Assembly: GCA_002069125.1 (NCBI GenBank)
Contig: MVZN01000011.1
Span: 1 to 63,971 of the forward strand
Direction of reading: 5' to 3'
Length of the DNA stretch: 63,971 nt
From: Spirochaetes bacterium ADurb.BinA120
GTDB lineage: Bacteria > Spirochaetota > UBA4802 > UBA5368
Position 1 is the first letter of the stretch, and the number at the start of each line of letters is the position of its first letter. Shown piece after piece: positions 34,438 to 43,278 of the stretch. The position numbers were made by a program, and so were the translations under genes. The notes under the pieces are model-generated. The model was not told the DNA's origin, searched no databases, and saw only the letters and a program-made list of their open reading frames with translations.

Positions 34438-35608
34438 ATTCCGGTTTGCGCTCGTTCTGTTCCTTCTTTTTGGCTTTTCCCGTTCCCTTGCCGGAAACGG
34501 GTCCCTTCCCATCGTAACGCTTGACGGCGGCGACCTGGTCGCCCTCTCCGACCTCAATCGCCTGGGAGGGCTGGACAACTCCTTCGACATCATCACCCAG
34601 CGCGGCAGATTCTACCGGGGAGCCAGGACGGCGGTATACCAGGTCGGCCTCTCGGTGGCGCTCCTTAACGGATCGCTTAAAAAATACTCGCGCCCGGTGC
34701 TTCGCAGGGAGGGTGACGTCCTCTTTCCGGTGGAATTCGCCGAGGACCTACTGCGCGGTTTATACCCCGATCATACCCTAACGAGAAAAGACAGCCTTAT
34801 CGTCCTTTCCGCCGTTAGGACGGAACGAACGGGGCCGCCCATAATCGATAAGCCACCCGCGGGCGACATGGACGAAAAGCCCCCCGCGCGCGACAGGATT
34901 TGCTTTATAATCATAGACGCCGGTCACGGCGGCAAAGACCCGGGGGCCATAGGCCGGGGCGGCCTGTACGAGAAGAACATCACGCTTGGCGTGGCCCGAA
35001 GCCTGGAAGGTTATCTGAAGGCGAACCTCAAAGGGGTTCGTATCGTCCTTACCCGCCAGTCCGACCGCTTCATAGAACTCGCCACACGGACCAAAATGGC
35101 GAACGGCCACCTTCGCGAAAACGAAAACGGGGTATTCGTGAGCATCCATGTCAACGCCTCCATCTCGCCTCGCATTTCGGGATTCGAAACCTATTACCTC
35201 TCGCAAAGCCCCTCGAATGAGGAGGCGCGCGCCACCGCTGCGCTCGAAAACAACGTCGTGGTGCTCGAGGAAAAATCCCACCGTAAAAGTTATGACGAAA
35301 TAGAACATATGGAGGCCTTCATGCTGACTGCACAAATCCAGAGGGAGAGCGCCCTCCTGGCGGAGTGCATACAGTCGGGTATGAATGGCGCGGCGACAGG
35401 GTTCAAGTCACGCGGAGTGAAGAAGGCCGACTTTTTCGTGCTTCGCGGATCGCTCATGCCCGCCGCGCTCGCCGAAATTGGGTATATCACCAATCAGCAC
35501 GAGGCGCAGCAGTTGAAGAAGGCGGCCTGCCAGGAGAAAATCGCGCGGGGCATTGGCAAGGGATTGGTGACCTTTATAAAAAAATACGATCAAATGATAA
35601 AAAATTAG
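34421..35608 (+). CDS. N-acetylmuramoyl-L-alanine amidase (Amidase_3), exported
   Basis: Cleaves the amide between MurNAc and the stem peptide. I use the TTG at 34421 (AAGGA seven nt upstream), which gives a signal peptide MEKSGKFRFALVLFLLFGF; the gene overlaps pgsA by 17 bp. The N-terminal part (about 30-150) is a copper-amine-oxidase-N/AMIN-like beta region. The zinc amidase domain (about 165-390) has IIIDAGHGGKDPGA, the Glu in LYEKNITL, VSIHVNASI and LAEIGYITN. It is followed by the GerMN gene, an arrangement that suggests joint work on the cell wall. Confidence 0.9.
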   Translation: MEKSGKFRFALVLFLLFGFSRSLAGNGSLPIVTLDGGDLVALSDLNRLGGLDNSFDIITQRGRFYRGARTAVYQVGLSVALLNGSLKKYSRPVLRREGDVLFPVEFAEDLLRGLYPDHTLTRKDSLIVLSAVRTERTGPPIIDKPPAGDMDEKPPARDRICFIIIDAGHGGKDPGAIGRGGLYEKNITLGVARSLEGYLKANLKGVRIVLTRQSDRFIELATRTKMANGHLRENENGVFVSIHVNASISPRISGFETYYLSQSPSNEEARATAALENNVVVLEEKSHRKSYDEIEHMEAFMLTAQIQRESALLAECIQSGMNGAATGFKSRGVKKADFFVLRGSLMPAALAEIGYITNQHEAQQLKKAACQEKIARGIGKGLVTFIKKYDQMIKN

Positions 35609-35671
35609 TGACATCGCCCGGAGAGACCGTTTACCCTGCCACAACGATTGGCGTGTCCGGTGCGTTACTCC

Positions 35672-36301
35672 ATGAAAAAAGTCCTTACTCGCGTAAAGGC
35701 ATTCGCCGCGGAAGCGAGGGAAACCGTGTTCTCTCTCCACGCAAAGGCGATCGCGTACAAAAATGTACTGGACGGTGACCGCGTCCGGAAAAACCGCTTT
35801 CTGGTGCTCGCAATTTCGCTCCTGCTCATCTTCGACTACCTGGTCTTCTGCCATCATGCCGAAAAGAACATCTTCGACATTTTCCCCTCCCTGCCGAAAC
35901 TCGACCTGCGCGAGAGCAGGAACATCTACATACCCGCAAACGACGGGAAAAGCCTTCTCAAAGAGGCGAGGAGAATCGAAGTACCCGAGGAAAAGGAAAA
36001 GTTCGCCGCGCTCATCTTCCGAATTGTCAGCAGGGGATCCATCTACGAGAATACCTCGGGCGCGGTGCCGATCGACACGCATGTGCGGGCCATCTGGCTT
36101 AAGGGCGACACTTGCTATATCGATGCCGGGCTTGCCATGCTGAGGGACGGCACTCCAGTCATTCCCGGCTCCGAAGACAATTTCCGCACGGCCCTCGAGA
36201 AGAGCATCGTCGAAAACGTGCCGTCAATCAATCGGGTAGTATTGCTGGAAAAGGGCGTACCGCTAAAGCGGCTATGGGAGGTTGCCGCGGGCAGGGACTG
36301 A
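35672..36301 (+). CDS. GerMN-domain membrane-anchored protein
   Basis: About 209 residues from the ATG at 35672 (an in-frame TTG lies at 35648). An N-terminal cytoplasmic stretch (MKKVLTRVKAFAAEAR) is followed by one membrane helix (RFLVLAISLLLIFDYLVFC), then a periplasmic GerMN domain: a strand NIYIPANDGKSLLKEARR, RAIWLKGDTCYIDAGLAM, and the C-terminal NVPSINRVVLLEKGVP. GerMN domains occur in sporulation and germination proteins of Firmicutes and also in cell-wall amidase neighbourhoods of spirochaetes. It is co-directional with the amidase. The 3' end overlaps dapF (minus) by 30 bp. Confidence 0.75.
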   Translation: MKKVLTRVKAFAAEARETVFSLHAKAIAYKNVLDGDRVRKNRFLVLAISLLLIFDYLVFCHHAEKNIFDIFPSLPKLDLRESRNIYIPANDGKSLLKEARRIEVPEEKEKFAALIFRIVSRGSIYENTSGAVPIDTHVRAIWLKGDTCYIDAGLAMLRDGTPVIPGSEDNFRTALEKSIVENVPSINRVVLLEKGVPLKRLWEVAAGRD

Positions 36302-37144
36302 TGCCTGGCCCGGCCAGGTCCCCCGGAAGACCTCGACAGCCGGACCGGTCAGGAAGACATGGTTGTCCTCCTCCCTCCACTCGGTGCGCAAATCGCCCCC
36401 GTTTAGATGCACCAGTATGGACCGCGCGGTGCGCTTCGTAAGTACTCCCGCCACAGTCACCGCGGAGGCCCCCGTACCGCATGCCAGCGTCTCCCCCGAA
36501 CCGCGCTCCCATGTACGCTGAACGACCTCGTCCCGGTTCAGTATCTGCACGAATTCGACATTCGTGCGATTGGGGAACAGGTCGTGGTTTTCTATCATGG
36601 TTCCGTATTTTTCGACCGGGAAGTTCTTAACGTCCTCGACATAGATCACGACATGCGGATTGCCCATGGATACGGCGGTTATCTCGAATCGAACGCCGTC
36701 GCCGAGGGGCAGGGACTCGTTTATGACCATGCCGGGGTTTCCGGTCATGGGAATGCGTTCGCGCTGGAGGATGGGCTCGCCCATATCCACGCGCACGCTC
36801 TCCACTTTCCTGTTCCGCACAGAAAGGTCCAGATGCTTGATCCCGGCGGGGGTTTCGACCGATATCCGCTTGCTTTTCGACAGGCCGCGGTCATATACAT
36901 ATTTCGCGAAACAGCGTATTCCGTTTCCGCACATCTCCGCCTCGCTGCCGTCCGCGTTGAACATCCTCATCCTGAAGTCGGCTGTTTCGGATTTAAGGAT
37001 GAGGATGAGGCCGTCAGAGCCCACCCCGAAGTGGCGGTCGCTCATCGCCACCGCCAGCCTTTCGGGATGCCTCGGCGCGGCGGCGCGCGCGTCGATGTAT
37101 ATGTAATCGTTGCCGATTCCCTGCATCTTGGTGAATTTAATCAT
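36272..37144 (-). CDS. dapF: Diaminopimelate epimerase
   Basis: Interconverts LL- and meso-diaminopimelate, the last step before meso-DAP is used for lysine or peptidoglycan. The 290 residues are typical. The two catalytic cysteines are in EMCGNGIRC and TLACGTGASA, and the start FTKMQGIGNDYIY is canonical. With dapL at 16590-17822 it completes the DapL route. It converges with the GerMN gene, overlapping by 30 bp at their 3' ends. Confidence 0.95.
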   Translation of the reverse strand: MIKFTKMQGIGNDYIYIDARAAAPRHPERLAVAMSDRHFGVGSDGLILILKSETADFRMRMFNADGSEAEMCGNGIRCFAKYVYDRGLSKSKRISVETPAGIKHLDLSVRNRKVESVRVDMGEPILQRERIPMTGNPGMVINESLPLGDGVRFEITAVSMGNPHVVIYVEDVKNFPVEKYGTMIENHDLFPNRTNVEFVQILNRDEVVQRTWERGSGETLACGTGASAVTVAGVLTKRTARSILVHLNGGDLRTEWREEDNHVFLTGPAVEVFRGTWPGQASVPARGNLP

Positions 37145-37241
37145 GATCGATGAGTTCTCCCGGATGGTGTCTCTGACAGCGGAGTACCCCTTCCGGCGGG
37201 CGGTGTCAAGAATTCTTTATGGGGAAGGCGCTCTAATTTTT

Positions 37242-37249
37242 GCCGATAA
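37242..37249 (+). promoter_or_regulatory. Perfect match to a sigma-28 -10 box (tentative)
   Basis: GCCGATAA, the consensus -10 of sigma-28 (flagellar/motility) promoters, occurs 160 bp upstream of the deacetylase gene. The -35 TAAA is not found at the right distance (GGAA is there instead), so this may be chance. Confidence 0.2.
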
Positions 37250-37409
37250 TTTAAAAGAATTCGCCTATACGCCCTCCCCCCTCTTCCCCGGAAGCTGGGG
37301 GAAAACCGTCTTTCCCGAAAACGGCGAATTATTTTCGGTAAAATGTTGATTTGAACGATTTTTTAAAATAGATTCATGATAAAGCAATTGTCCATACCAC
37401 GGCAGCGGC

Positions 37410-38246
37410 ATGAAATACATTTATAAAAACAACCTGCCCATACTCTTCGCGATCTTTTTTATAACCGGCGTCGCCGTATACCTGCTCCTTTTCTGGCGCT
37501 CTTCGACGTTCCGACCTTTGGCCCAAGGCTCCTCTGGATGGCAACATCTGCGGGAAGAGGAGACCGGACGCCTGAATTCCGTCCCCGTGCTCTTATATCA
37601 CAACATCGACGGCAAAGGCCCGTTCTCGGTCGACCTGGATGCGCTTCGCGGGCACTTCACTCTGCTCAGGGACTCGGGCATACGCGTATTGAGCCTTTCC
37701 GAGTTCGTCGAAAGACTGGGGGGCGGCTGTTCCCTGGAGGAGCGGGCGATCGCGATCAGCTTCGACGACGGGTTCCTTTCCATGCACACCAAGCTCCTGC
37801 CTCTCAGCAGGGAGTTCGGCTACCCGATAACCCTCTTCGTCTACACCGACAACGTATATGTTCGAGCGGACAAAAACATCACCTGGAAGCGCCTGCGCGA
37901 GCTCGATGCAGGCGGGGTGACGGTTGAAGGCCATAGTCTGAGCCATGCGGACCTGGTCCGCCTCAATGCGCAGAATACGCCCGAATCCAAAAAAAGGCTT
38001 TTCGACGAGATCTACCTTTCGAAAAGGATACTCGAAAAATATTTAGGCAAAGAGATAAAATATTTCGCCTTTCCCTACGGCCGTTATAACATCCCGCTCA
38101 TTCGCATGTGCATGAACGCCGGATACGAGCGCGTATTTTCCACGGACTACGGCTCCAACGTGCTGACGCGCGACAACTACTGTCTGCGGCGGCACCATAT
38201 CAAACGGAAGTACTCCTTCGAGCACATCGAAAAAATAGTGCGCTAA
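37410..38246 (+). CDS. Polysaccharide deacetylase (CE4), membrane-anchored
   Basis: A 278-residue protein with one N-terminal membrane helix (LPILFAIFFITGVAVYLLLF) and a NodB-type deacetylase domain (about 58-260). It has VPVLLYHNI, the metal motif FDDGFLS with its catalytic Asp, and EGHSLSHADL, which supplies the H-x-x-x-H pair. FAFPYGRYN provides the conserved proline/arginine region. It probably removes acetyl or N-acetyl groups from an envelope polysaccharide. It stands alone between dapF and a J-domain gene. Confidence 0.88.
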   Translation: MKYIYKNNLPILFAIFFITGVAVYLLLFWRSSTFRPLAQGSSGWQHLREEETGRLNSVPVLLYHNIDGKGPFSVDLDALRGHFTLLRDSGIRVLSLSEFVERLGGGCSLEERAIAISFDDGFLSMHTKLLPLSREFGYPITLFVYTDNVYVRADKNITWKRLRELDAGGVTVEGHSLSHADLVRLNAQNTPESKKRLFDEIYLSKRILEKYLGKEIKYFAFPYGRYNIPLIRMCMNAGYERVFSTDYGSNVLTRDNYCLRRHHIKRKYSFEHIEKIVR

Positions 38247-38331
38247 GCCGGAAAAATCTCTTGAACCGACATCCGTAATTTATTAACCTCCGAAAGCCGC
38301 TCGCATCTATACGACCCACTTAAGGCAGGCG

Positions 38332-39183
38332 ATGGACATACAGGCTTGTTACAGGCTTCTTGAAATCCGCGAAACGGCCAGCGACGAGGAACTGGTAAAA
38401 TCATACAAGCGCCTCGCCCTCAAGTTACACCCGGACAGAAACCCCGACCGGGTGGAATGGGCCACGCGGGCCATGGCCTCACTAAACGACGCCTACACCT
38501 GCCTGAAGGGACACCGTTTCCGCGCCGCCAGGGCGGAGGAGAACGAACCCGCCGCGGCGGAAGGGCATAAAGAGGCCCGGGGCCACAGGCCGCCGGGGCC
38601 CGACCCGCGCGAGGAGCTGAAGGACGACCTGCTCATCCGCCAGTTCGTCCGGCATCGCGAGTCGGCCAAGGACGCCCTGTACCGTTATTTCCAGTACAAT
38701 CTTCACAACCTGGTGCGCAGGGAGAACCCCATAAACCGCGGCATATTCAGGGACGTAACGGCGGTACTGAGACGCAATTATCACGCCATACGAAAGCTCG
38801 CCTCCCTGACCGAAGACCGGGAGCTTCTCGATCACTTCGCCGTTTTCACGGAGATGGTGTTCAATTTCTACAGGGCCTCGGAGTGCCTTAACATCCCCGA
38901 CACCTACGCCAATCTCGTCGATGTCGAGGCCTTCAGGCTCTACAAGAAGGGAGACGACGCGCTACACCTGGCGCACCGTGAGCTTTTCTACGACCGACAC
39001 AACCGGGGATTCATCAAGCGGGACATAAGCGGCGCGATGCTGCTTAAGGCCCTATATCATTTCCGGGATGCGCTGAAGCTTTACTCCAGCTCCACCTGGG
39101 CCCTGGAAACCACCATTAAACTCGAATATGCGCTTTCGCTCAAGCGCTACGTTGAGCTCTTTTTTACAGAGGACGCGGCCTGA
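38332..39183 (+). CDS. J-domain protein with unknown C-terminal domain
   Basis: The first 65 residues are a J domain (YRLLEIRETASDEELVKSYK, LALKLHPDRNPD with the HPD motif), which stimulates DnaK ATPase. The remaining 215 residues are mostly helical and lack zinc-finger and DnaJ-C domains. A Pro/Glu/Ala-rich linker (about 67-95) separates the two. The C-terminus has a DFRDALKLYSSSTWAL-like helix pattern. This is a specialised co-chaperone rather than DnaJ itself. It is followed 27 bp later by mntP. Confidence 0.8.
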   Translation: MDIQACYRLLEIRETASDEELVKSYKRLALKLHPDRNPDRVEWATRAMASLNDAYTCLKGHRFRAARAEENEPAAAEGHKEARGHRPPGPDPREELKDDLLIRQFVRHRESAKDALYRYFQYNLHNLVRRENPINRGIFRDVTAVLRRNYHAIRKLASLTEDRELLDHFAVFTEMVFNFYRASECLNIPDTYANLVDVEAFRLYKKGDDALHLAHRELFYDRHNRGFIKRDISGAMLLKALYHFRDALKLYSSSTWALETTIKLEYALSLKRYVELFFTEDAA

Positions 39184-39210
39184 GAAAAACGGCCGCGATT
39201 GGAGACGGGG

Positions 39211-39771
39211 ATGGATCTGGCAGGCATCATCGGGATTGCCGTGGCCCTGGCCATGGACGCCTTTTCCGTTTCAATCGTAGCCGGAATGGTCATCCCCCAC
39301 CCCACGCCGCGGCACTACTTTCGACTGGCGTTTCATTTCGGCCTCTTCCAGTTTCTCATGCCGGTCATCGGATACTGCGGCGGGGCGTTCGTTGAGAACC
39401 TGATACGCGACTACGACCACTGGGTTGCGATGGCCCTGCTCGCCTTCATCGGCGGCAGGATGATCCGCGATTCCTACTCGCCCAACGATTCCGACATGAT
39501 CCCGGGCGACCCATCGCGCGGGTGGACGCTCGTTTTGCTTTCCCTTGCCACCAGCATCGACGCGCTGGCGGTGGGCCTCGGCATCGGCGTTCTGGGAAAG
39601 CCGATTTTATTTCCGAGTGTCGTTATAGGCCTTGTGTGCGCGCTCTTCTCCATAACCGGAATAGCTCTCGGGAAAAAGGCGGGAAGGCTCCTCGGACGAC
39701 GGGTGATGAGGATTGGCGGCCTCATCCTGATCGCCATCGGAATAAGGATCGTCTTCGAGCATCTGGGCTGA
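39211..39771 (+). CDS. mntP: Manganese efflux pump MntP (DUF204)
   Basis: MntP exports excess manganese across the inner membrane. The 186-residue protein (ATG at 39211, GGAG five nt upstream; a TTG at 39199 is less likely) has the duplicated family motif MDAFSVSIVAG and SIDALAVGLGIGV, each with the membrane Asp needed for Mn binding, and six membrane helices (ending RIGGLILIAIGIRIVFEH). Length and topology fit. No manganese riboswitch was recognised upstream. Confidence 0.92.
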   Translation: MDLAGIIGIAVALAMDAFSVSIVAGMVIPHPTPRHYFRLAFHFGLFQFLMPVIGYCGGAFVENLIRDYDHWVAMALLAFIGGRMIRDSYSPNDSDMIPGDPSRGWTLVLLSLATSIDALAVGLGIGVLGKPILFPSVVIGLVCALFSITGIALGKKAGRLLGRRVMRIGGLILIAIGIRIVFEHLG

Positions 39772-39802
39772 ATGATGCTGTTAAAAATTACACCATCTTT
39801 TT

Positions 39803-40197
39803 CGCGCTCTTAGCGGAGAGCACGCCTATATAGAAGGCCTATCCGTGAACTACCCGACCAGCAAGAGGCATTAGCCCAAACCCCCTCCGGGGGTGGCGCA
39901 GCGCGCCGGGGGCGTTAGTCTCGCCGCGCGTGGACGTCCTGTCCGCGCTCTTAGTGGAGAGCAGGCCTATATAGAAGGTCTATCCGTGAGCTACCCGACC
40001 AGCAAGAGGCATTAGCCCAAACCCCCTCCGGCTTTGGCGCAGCGCGCCGGGGGCGTTAGTCCCGCCGCGCGTGGACATCCTGTCCGCGCTCTTAGTGGAG
40101 AGCACGCCTATATAGAAGGCCTATCCGTGAACTACCCGACCAGCAAGAGGCATTAGCCCAAACCCCCCTCCGGCTTTGGCGCAGAGCGCCCGGGGCC
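39803..40197. repeat. 141-bp tandem repeat, 2.8 copies
   Basis: Units 39803-39943, 39944-40084 and a truncated third, 40085-40197, start with CGCGCTCTTAG and are nearly identical, with scattered substitutions (for example GGGGGTGG versus GGCTTTGG). Each contains the 52-bp element GGCATTAG...GGGGCGTTAG with its CCCCCTCC hairpin, and a CCGCCGCGCGTGGAC stretch. The same 51-bp element occurs alone at 6666-6716. The rest of 39772-40301 holds no gene I can support. Confidence 0.9.
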
Positions 40198-40301
40198 TTG
40201 CTTCCTAAAAATAGCTTTTTGACTGCCTCTCCTTCTGCCGATATTAGAATGGAAAGTTACTCCAGGCCATAATCGGAGCCGTTAAAAAAGAAAGCAAACT
40301 A

Positions 40302-41006
40302 ATGAAGGATTTCGCCAAAAAAAACGCGCTCCTCGCAGCTCTCGCGCTCATTTTGATGCTGTCGATGGATAGCGCATGGTCCGAGGACTACCAATACCAG
40401 TACTTCAAGGAGGAAAAGGAACGATACGTGCCGTTTTCGGACTACATTCCGAAATCGCGCCTTCATTTCAAAACAGTCCCCCACTACCTGGAGGACTTCT
40501 ATCTGCTTTACGGCATGAAGCAGTATTATAACGAAAACTCACTGCGGAAAAACATCGAGCGTATGAAGATCGCGCTTGAATGCAAATTCCGCCATCCTTC
40601 CGAGGCGCTGATAAAAATTGAAAGCGAGGAGGAATATTCCAAATACCGCAACCTGATGTTCATGCACATCAACATTCTCATCATGCGCGACCACATGAAG
40701 ATAGCAGCCCGCTACGACAAGCGCAAAATATATTTCTACAATCTCGACTTCGCCAAAGAGATCGGCGAAAGCCTGGGCATCGCCGAGGATATGTACGGAA
40801 AGGCTCTGCCCTATTGGGAGGAGGCGCGCCGGTACGCGGAGAGGGCCGGAGATTACCGCCTGACGACGGACATGGGCTATATCGAATCCGAGCGCTACGC
40901 GATAGTTCGCGGCGAGCTGGATTACGGCAGGATCATCAATGGCCACCTGGCAAGGGTAAGGGAGCGTAAAAAAGAATTGGAACAGGCCGCTGCGACAAAC
41001 AGGTAG
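40302..41006 (+). CDS. Exported helical protein of unknown function
   Basis: The 234-residue product has a signal peptide (MKDFAKKNALLAALALILML, then SAWSEDYQ with a cleavage after SAWS) and a mature part rich in Tyr, Arg, Glu and Lys, predicted mainly alpha-helical (for example RYAERAGDYR and RVRERKKELEQ). The spacing of aromatic residues recalls TPR-like helical hairpins, but no repeat is clear by eye. I do not recognise the family. Codon use and reading-frame length support it being real; it stands alone downstream of the tandem repeat. Confidence 0.7.
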   Translation: MKDFAKKNALLAALALILMLSMDSAWSEDYQYQYFKEEKERYVPFSDYIPKSRLHFKTVPHYLEDFYLLYGMKQYYNENSLRKNIERMKIALECKFRHPSEALIKIESEEEYSKYRNLMFMHINILIMRDHMKIAARYDKRKIYFYNLDFAKEIGESLGIAEDMYGKALPYWEEARRYAERAGDYRLTTDMGYIESERYAIVRGELDYGRIINGHLARVRERKKELEQAAATNR

Positions 41007-41035
41007 GGACGCGGTTTCCCACGCCCCTGTTTCTT

Positions 41036-41108
41036 CGCGCCTGACACGAGTTGAACGTGCGACACATGGCTCCGGAGGCCATTGCTCTATCCACTGAGCT
41101 ACAGGCGC
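41036..41108 (-). tRNA. tRNA-Arg (CCG)
   Basis: A 73-nt cloverleaf on the minus strand: acceptor GCGCCTG/CAGGCGC, D arm GCTC/GAGC, anticodon stem ATGGC/GCCAT with loop CTCCGGA (anticodon CCG), T arm CACG/CGTG with TTCAACT loop, discriminator G; CCA not encoded. The overall sequence resembles E. coli tRNA-Arg(CCG). Confidence 0.9.
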
Positions 41109-41170
41109 CTGTTGCGATCTCTGCTTGGCCTATACTTGGGCCGTTGGATGTTTTTTTCAACCATTTTCTC

Positions 41171-41638
41171 TCAGCCCAGCCATTTATTTATACTGGCAAT
41201 CCGGTCTATTGCGTCATCGACATAGGGATTATAGTCCATTCCCTCCACCAGCACCGCAAACTGCGCCTTTGCCTCTCTCAACCGCTCGCGCAGGAATTCC
41301 AGGTCGCCGACCCGCCCCTTTCGTACGCCCTCGCCGAAATACTCGTCGAAAGCGGAAGCCATGGATTTGAAGGCCTTCCGGTACTGTTCGTAACATGGCT
41401 CTCCGGCCGTTTTGAGTGGACCGGAAGAGGATGTCGGGTAGGCCGGAAGCTCCCTCAGAAAGCGGTAGCCTTCATTTATAATGACCATCCGCATCCCGGC
41501 CTCCGTATCGACGGCCACGTCGGGATGGTTTAGCTTTGCCAGCACGCGGTACGCGGACCGCAGCTCTTCGGAATCGAAATCTTCCGACAGACCGAAGAGC
41601 AGAAGGTAGCGTCGTTTTTTCTCATCGGTATCGTTCAT
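41171..41638 (-). CDS. Short J-domain-like protein
   Basis: The 155-residue protein begins with a J-like region: RYLLLFGLSEDFDSEELRSA, then YRVLAKLNHPDVAVDT with an HPD tripeptide, and ends with a helical part (LEFLRERLREAKAQFAVL). The glycine-rich and zinc-finger parts of DnaJ are absent. Together with the gene at 38332-39183 it makes two non-canonical J proteins within 3 kb. Its DnaK partner is not in the window. Confidence 0.7.
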   Translation of the reverse strand: MNDTDEKKRRYLLLFGLSEDFDSEELRSAYRVLAKLNHPDVAVDTEAGMRMVIINEGYRFLRELPAYPTSSSGPLKTAGEPCYEQYRKAFKSMASAFDEYFGEGVRKGRVGDLEFLRERLREAKAQFAVLVEGMDYNPYVDDAIDRIASINKWLG

Positions 41639-41820
41639 GCGTTATCCGCCGGACTTGCCGCTCCCGCGTTCAGGCGTTACAGTCGGCGGGCCGCAACCCT
41701 GGAAATCGTCTCCGGGTACAGTTCGGGAGGCACGCCTTCCGCTGGCCGGCAAAAGCTATTGACATAATGCAAACCGTTTAGGCAAATGTCAAACAACAAG
41801 CCGCCGGATTAAAGCCAGTC

Positions 41821-43260
41821 ATGAGCCCGGTCAAGACCATCGTAACGTTCCTTTTTTTCGCGGTCCTGTTCGAATTCATCGCGAGGCTGTTTTTCGTCAG
41901 GCGCAGGAGCTCGATCGAATTTCCGGCATCCTCTCTCTGCGCTCTCGCCGTCCTTTTACCCGAATATCTGAACCTGGAAGGCGTGGTGCCCTTCCCCTGG
42001 ATGACGATTATATCGCTTGCCGGAGTTTCGTTCTATCCGGTGGCCTACACGCGGATGGCGAGGGGCCTAATCGGAACCAGGGCCAAACCGCGCCAGCTCG
42101 TTCTCGCGGCGATATCGGCCGTTTCCATGGCCTTTATGATCGTATTCTCCGAGCAGGCGACACGCATCGCCTCGATCCTGCTCATGATCTTTTCCATCCG
42201 GACCGCCTGGCTTTTTCCCGGGAGCGCATCCGCCCCGCCCCTAATCCGCCCGATTCTCCGGATCGCGCTCGTCGCGGTCATGGCCTCATCGGCCCGCTCG
42301 GCCTGGACCGGCGCCTCGGTTTATTACGCGGCCGGAACCGGGGCGCTTCACGCGCTGACTTCGCTTCTTTTATTTTACGACCATCATGCGCATGTTGCCC
42401 GAATCCTGGCGCACTTCGGTAAATCACGGAAACTGAACAGGGGCCTCATGCTCAGCAATACCCGCCTCAGGCGGAAGGTTGAACAGCTCAAGTCGCTTGT
42501 CCAGGAGCAGGACAACGAACTCCTCCGGATGTCTCGCCACGCGAGCCTGGCGGAGGTCGCCACTGGCATAGCCCATGAGCTGGCCCAGCCGTTGACCGGC
42601 ATTAAGGCGATCGCCCAGAACATGATGGACGACATCAACTACGACGAATTCGACAATCTCGAGGCGGCGGCCGAGCTCATGAAGGTATGTACGCTGGTGG
42701 ACAAGTCCGCCTCCATTATAGACCGGATACGTAATTTTTCCAGGCGAATCGGAATAAACATGCGGATAATGGACCTCAATGGCGCGATTCTGGACGCCAT
42801 CGATCTCGTCAATACCCAGTTCAAAAAGTACGACATCGATATTATACTTGTGCTCGACGAGAACATAGCCAGATTGCACGCCGACCGGGTTAGCATCGAA
42901 CAGTTGATACTCAACATGCTCCTTAACGCCAGGGACTCCATTGTGGAGCACCGGAAGACCGCGGATAACGGCTATTCCGGAAGGATCACCATCGCCACGG
43001 ATCAGGCGGACGACGGGGTCCGCCTGATCATCGAGGACAACGGGGCCGGAATCCCGGAGGACATTGCAAGAAATATGTGGTCGCCCTTTTTTACGACCAA
43101 GCGCGGGACAAACGGCACCGGAATCGGCCTCTCGATAAGCGGCAGGATCCTTCGCGAACATAACGCGGGCATCAGGGTCGAATCGGCGCCGGGGAGGGGA
43201 GCGAGCTTCATTATGACCTTTCCGGTCCTGCGGGAACGGTCCGGTGTCGAGTCATCTTGA
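41821..43260 (+). CDS. Sensor histidine kinase, multi-TM
   Basis: A 479-residue kinase with about five to six membrane helices in the first 190 residues, a coiled coil (about 205-235), a HisKA dimerisation domain with the phospho-accepting His at H252 in GIAHELAQPL, and a HATPase_c domain with NMLLNARDSIVEH, DNGAGIPEDIA and GTGIGLSISGRIL. The HELAQPL form is the C4-dicarboxylate (DctB)-like subgroup signature. No response regulator is adjacent, so the partner is elsewhere. A short gap and an overlap-free layout put it just upstream of nth. Confidence 0.9.
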   Translation: MSPVKTIVTFLFFAVLFEFIARLFFVRRRSSIEFPASSLCALAVLLPEYLNLEGVVPFPWMTIISLAGVSFYPVAYTRMARGLIGTRAKPRQLVLAAISAVSMAFMIVFSEQATRIASILLMIFSIRTAWLFPGSASAPPLIRPILRIALVAVMASSARSAWTGASVYYAAGTGALHALTSLLLFYDHHAHVARILAHFGKSRKLNRGLMLSNTRLRRKVEQLKSLVQEQDNELLRMSRHASLAEVATGIAHELAQPLTGIKAIAQNMMDDINYDEFDNLEAAAELMKVCTLVDKSASIIDRIRNFSRRIGINMRIMDLNGAILDAIDLVNTQFKKYDIDIILVLDENIARLHADRVSIEQLILNMLLNARDSIVEHRKTADNGYSGRITIATDQADDGVRLIIEDNGAGIPEDIARNMWSPFFTTKRGTNGTGIGLSISGRILREHNAGIRVESAPGRGASFIMTFPVLRERSGVESS

Positions 43261-43278
43261 ACGGAGGCGATCGAACAA

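Noticed and set aside
37201-37260. Sigma-28 promoter upstream of the deacetylase gene
   Set aside because: GCCGATAA matches, but no TAAA -35 at the right distance; kept only as a low-confidence site.
39772-40301. Small coding frames inside the tandem repeat
   Set aside because: Frames are interrupted and repeat with the 141-bp unit; no ribosome site or protein-like composition.
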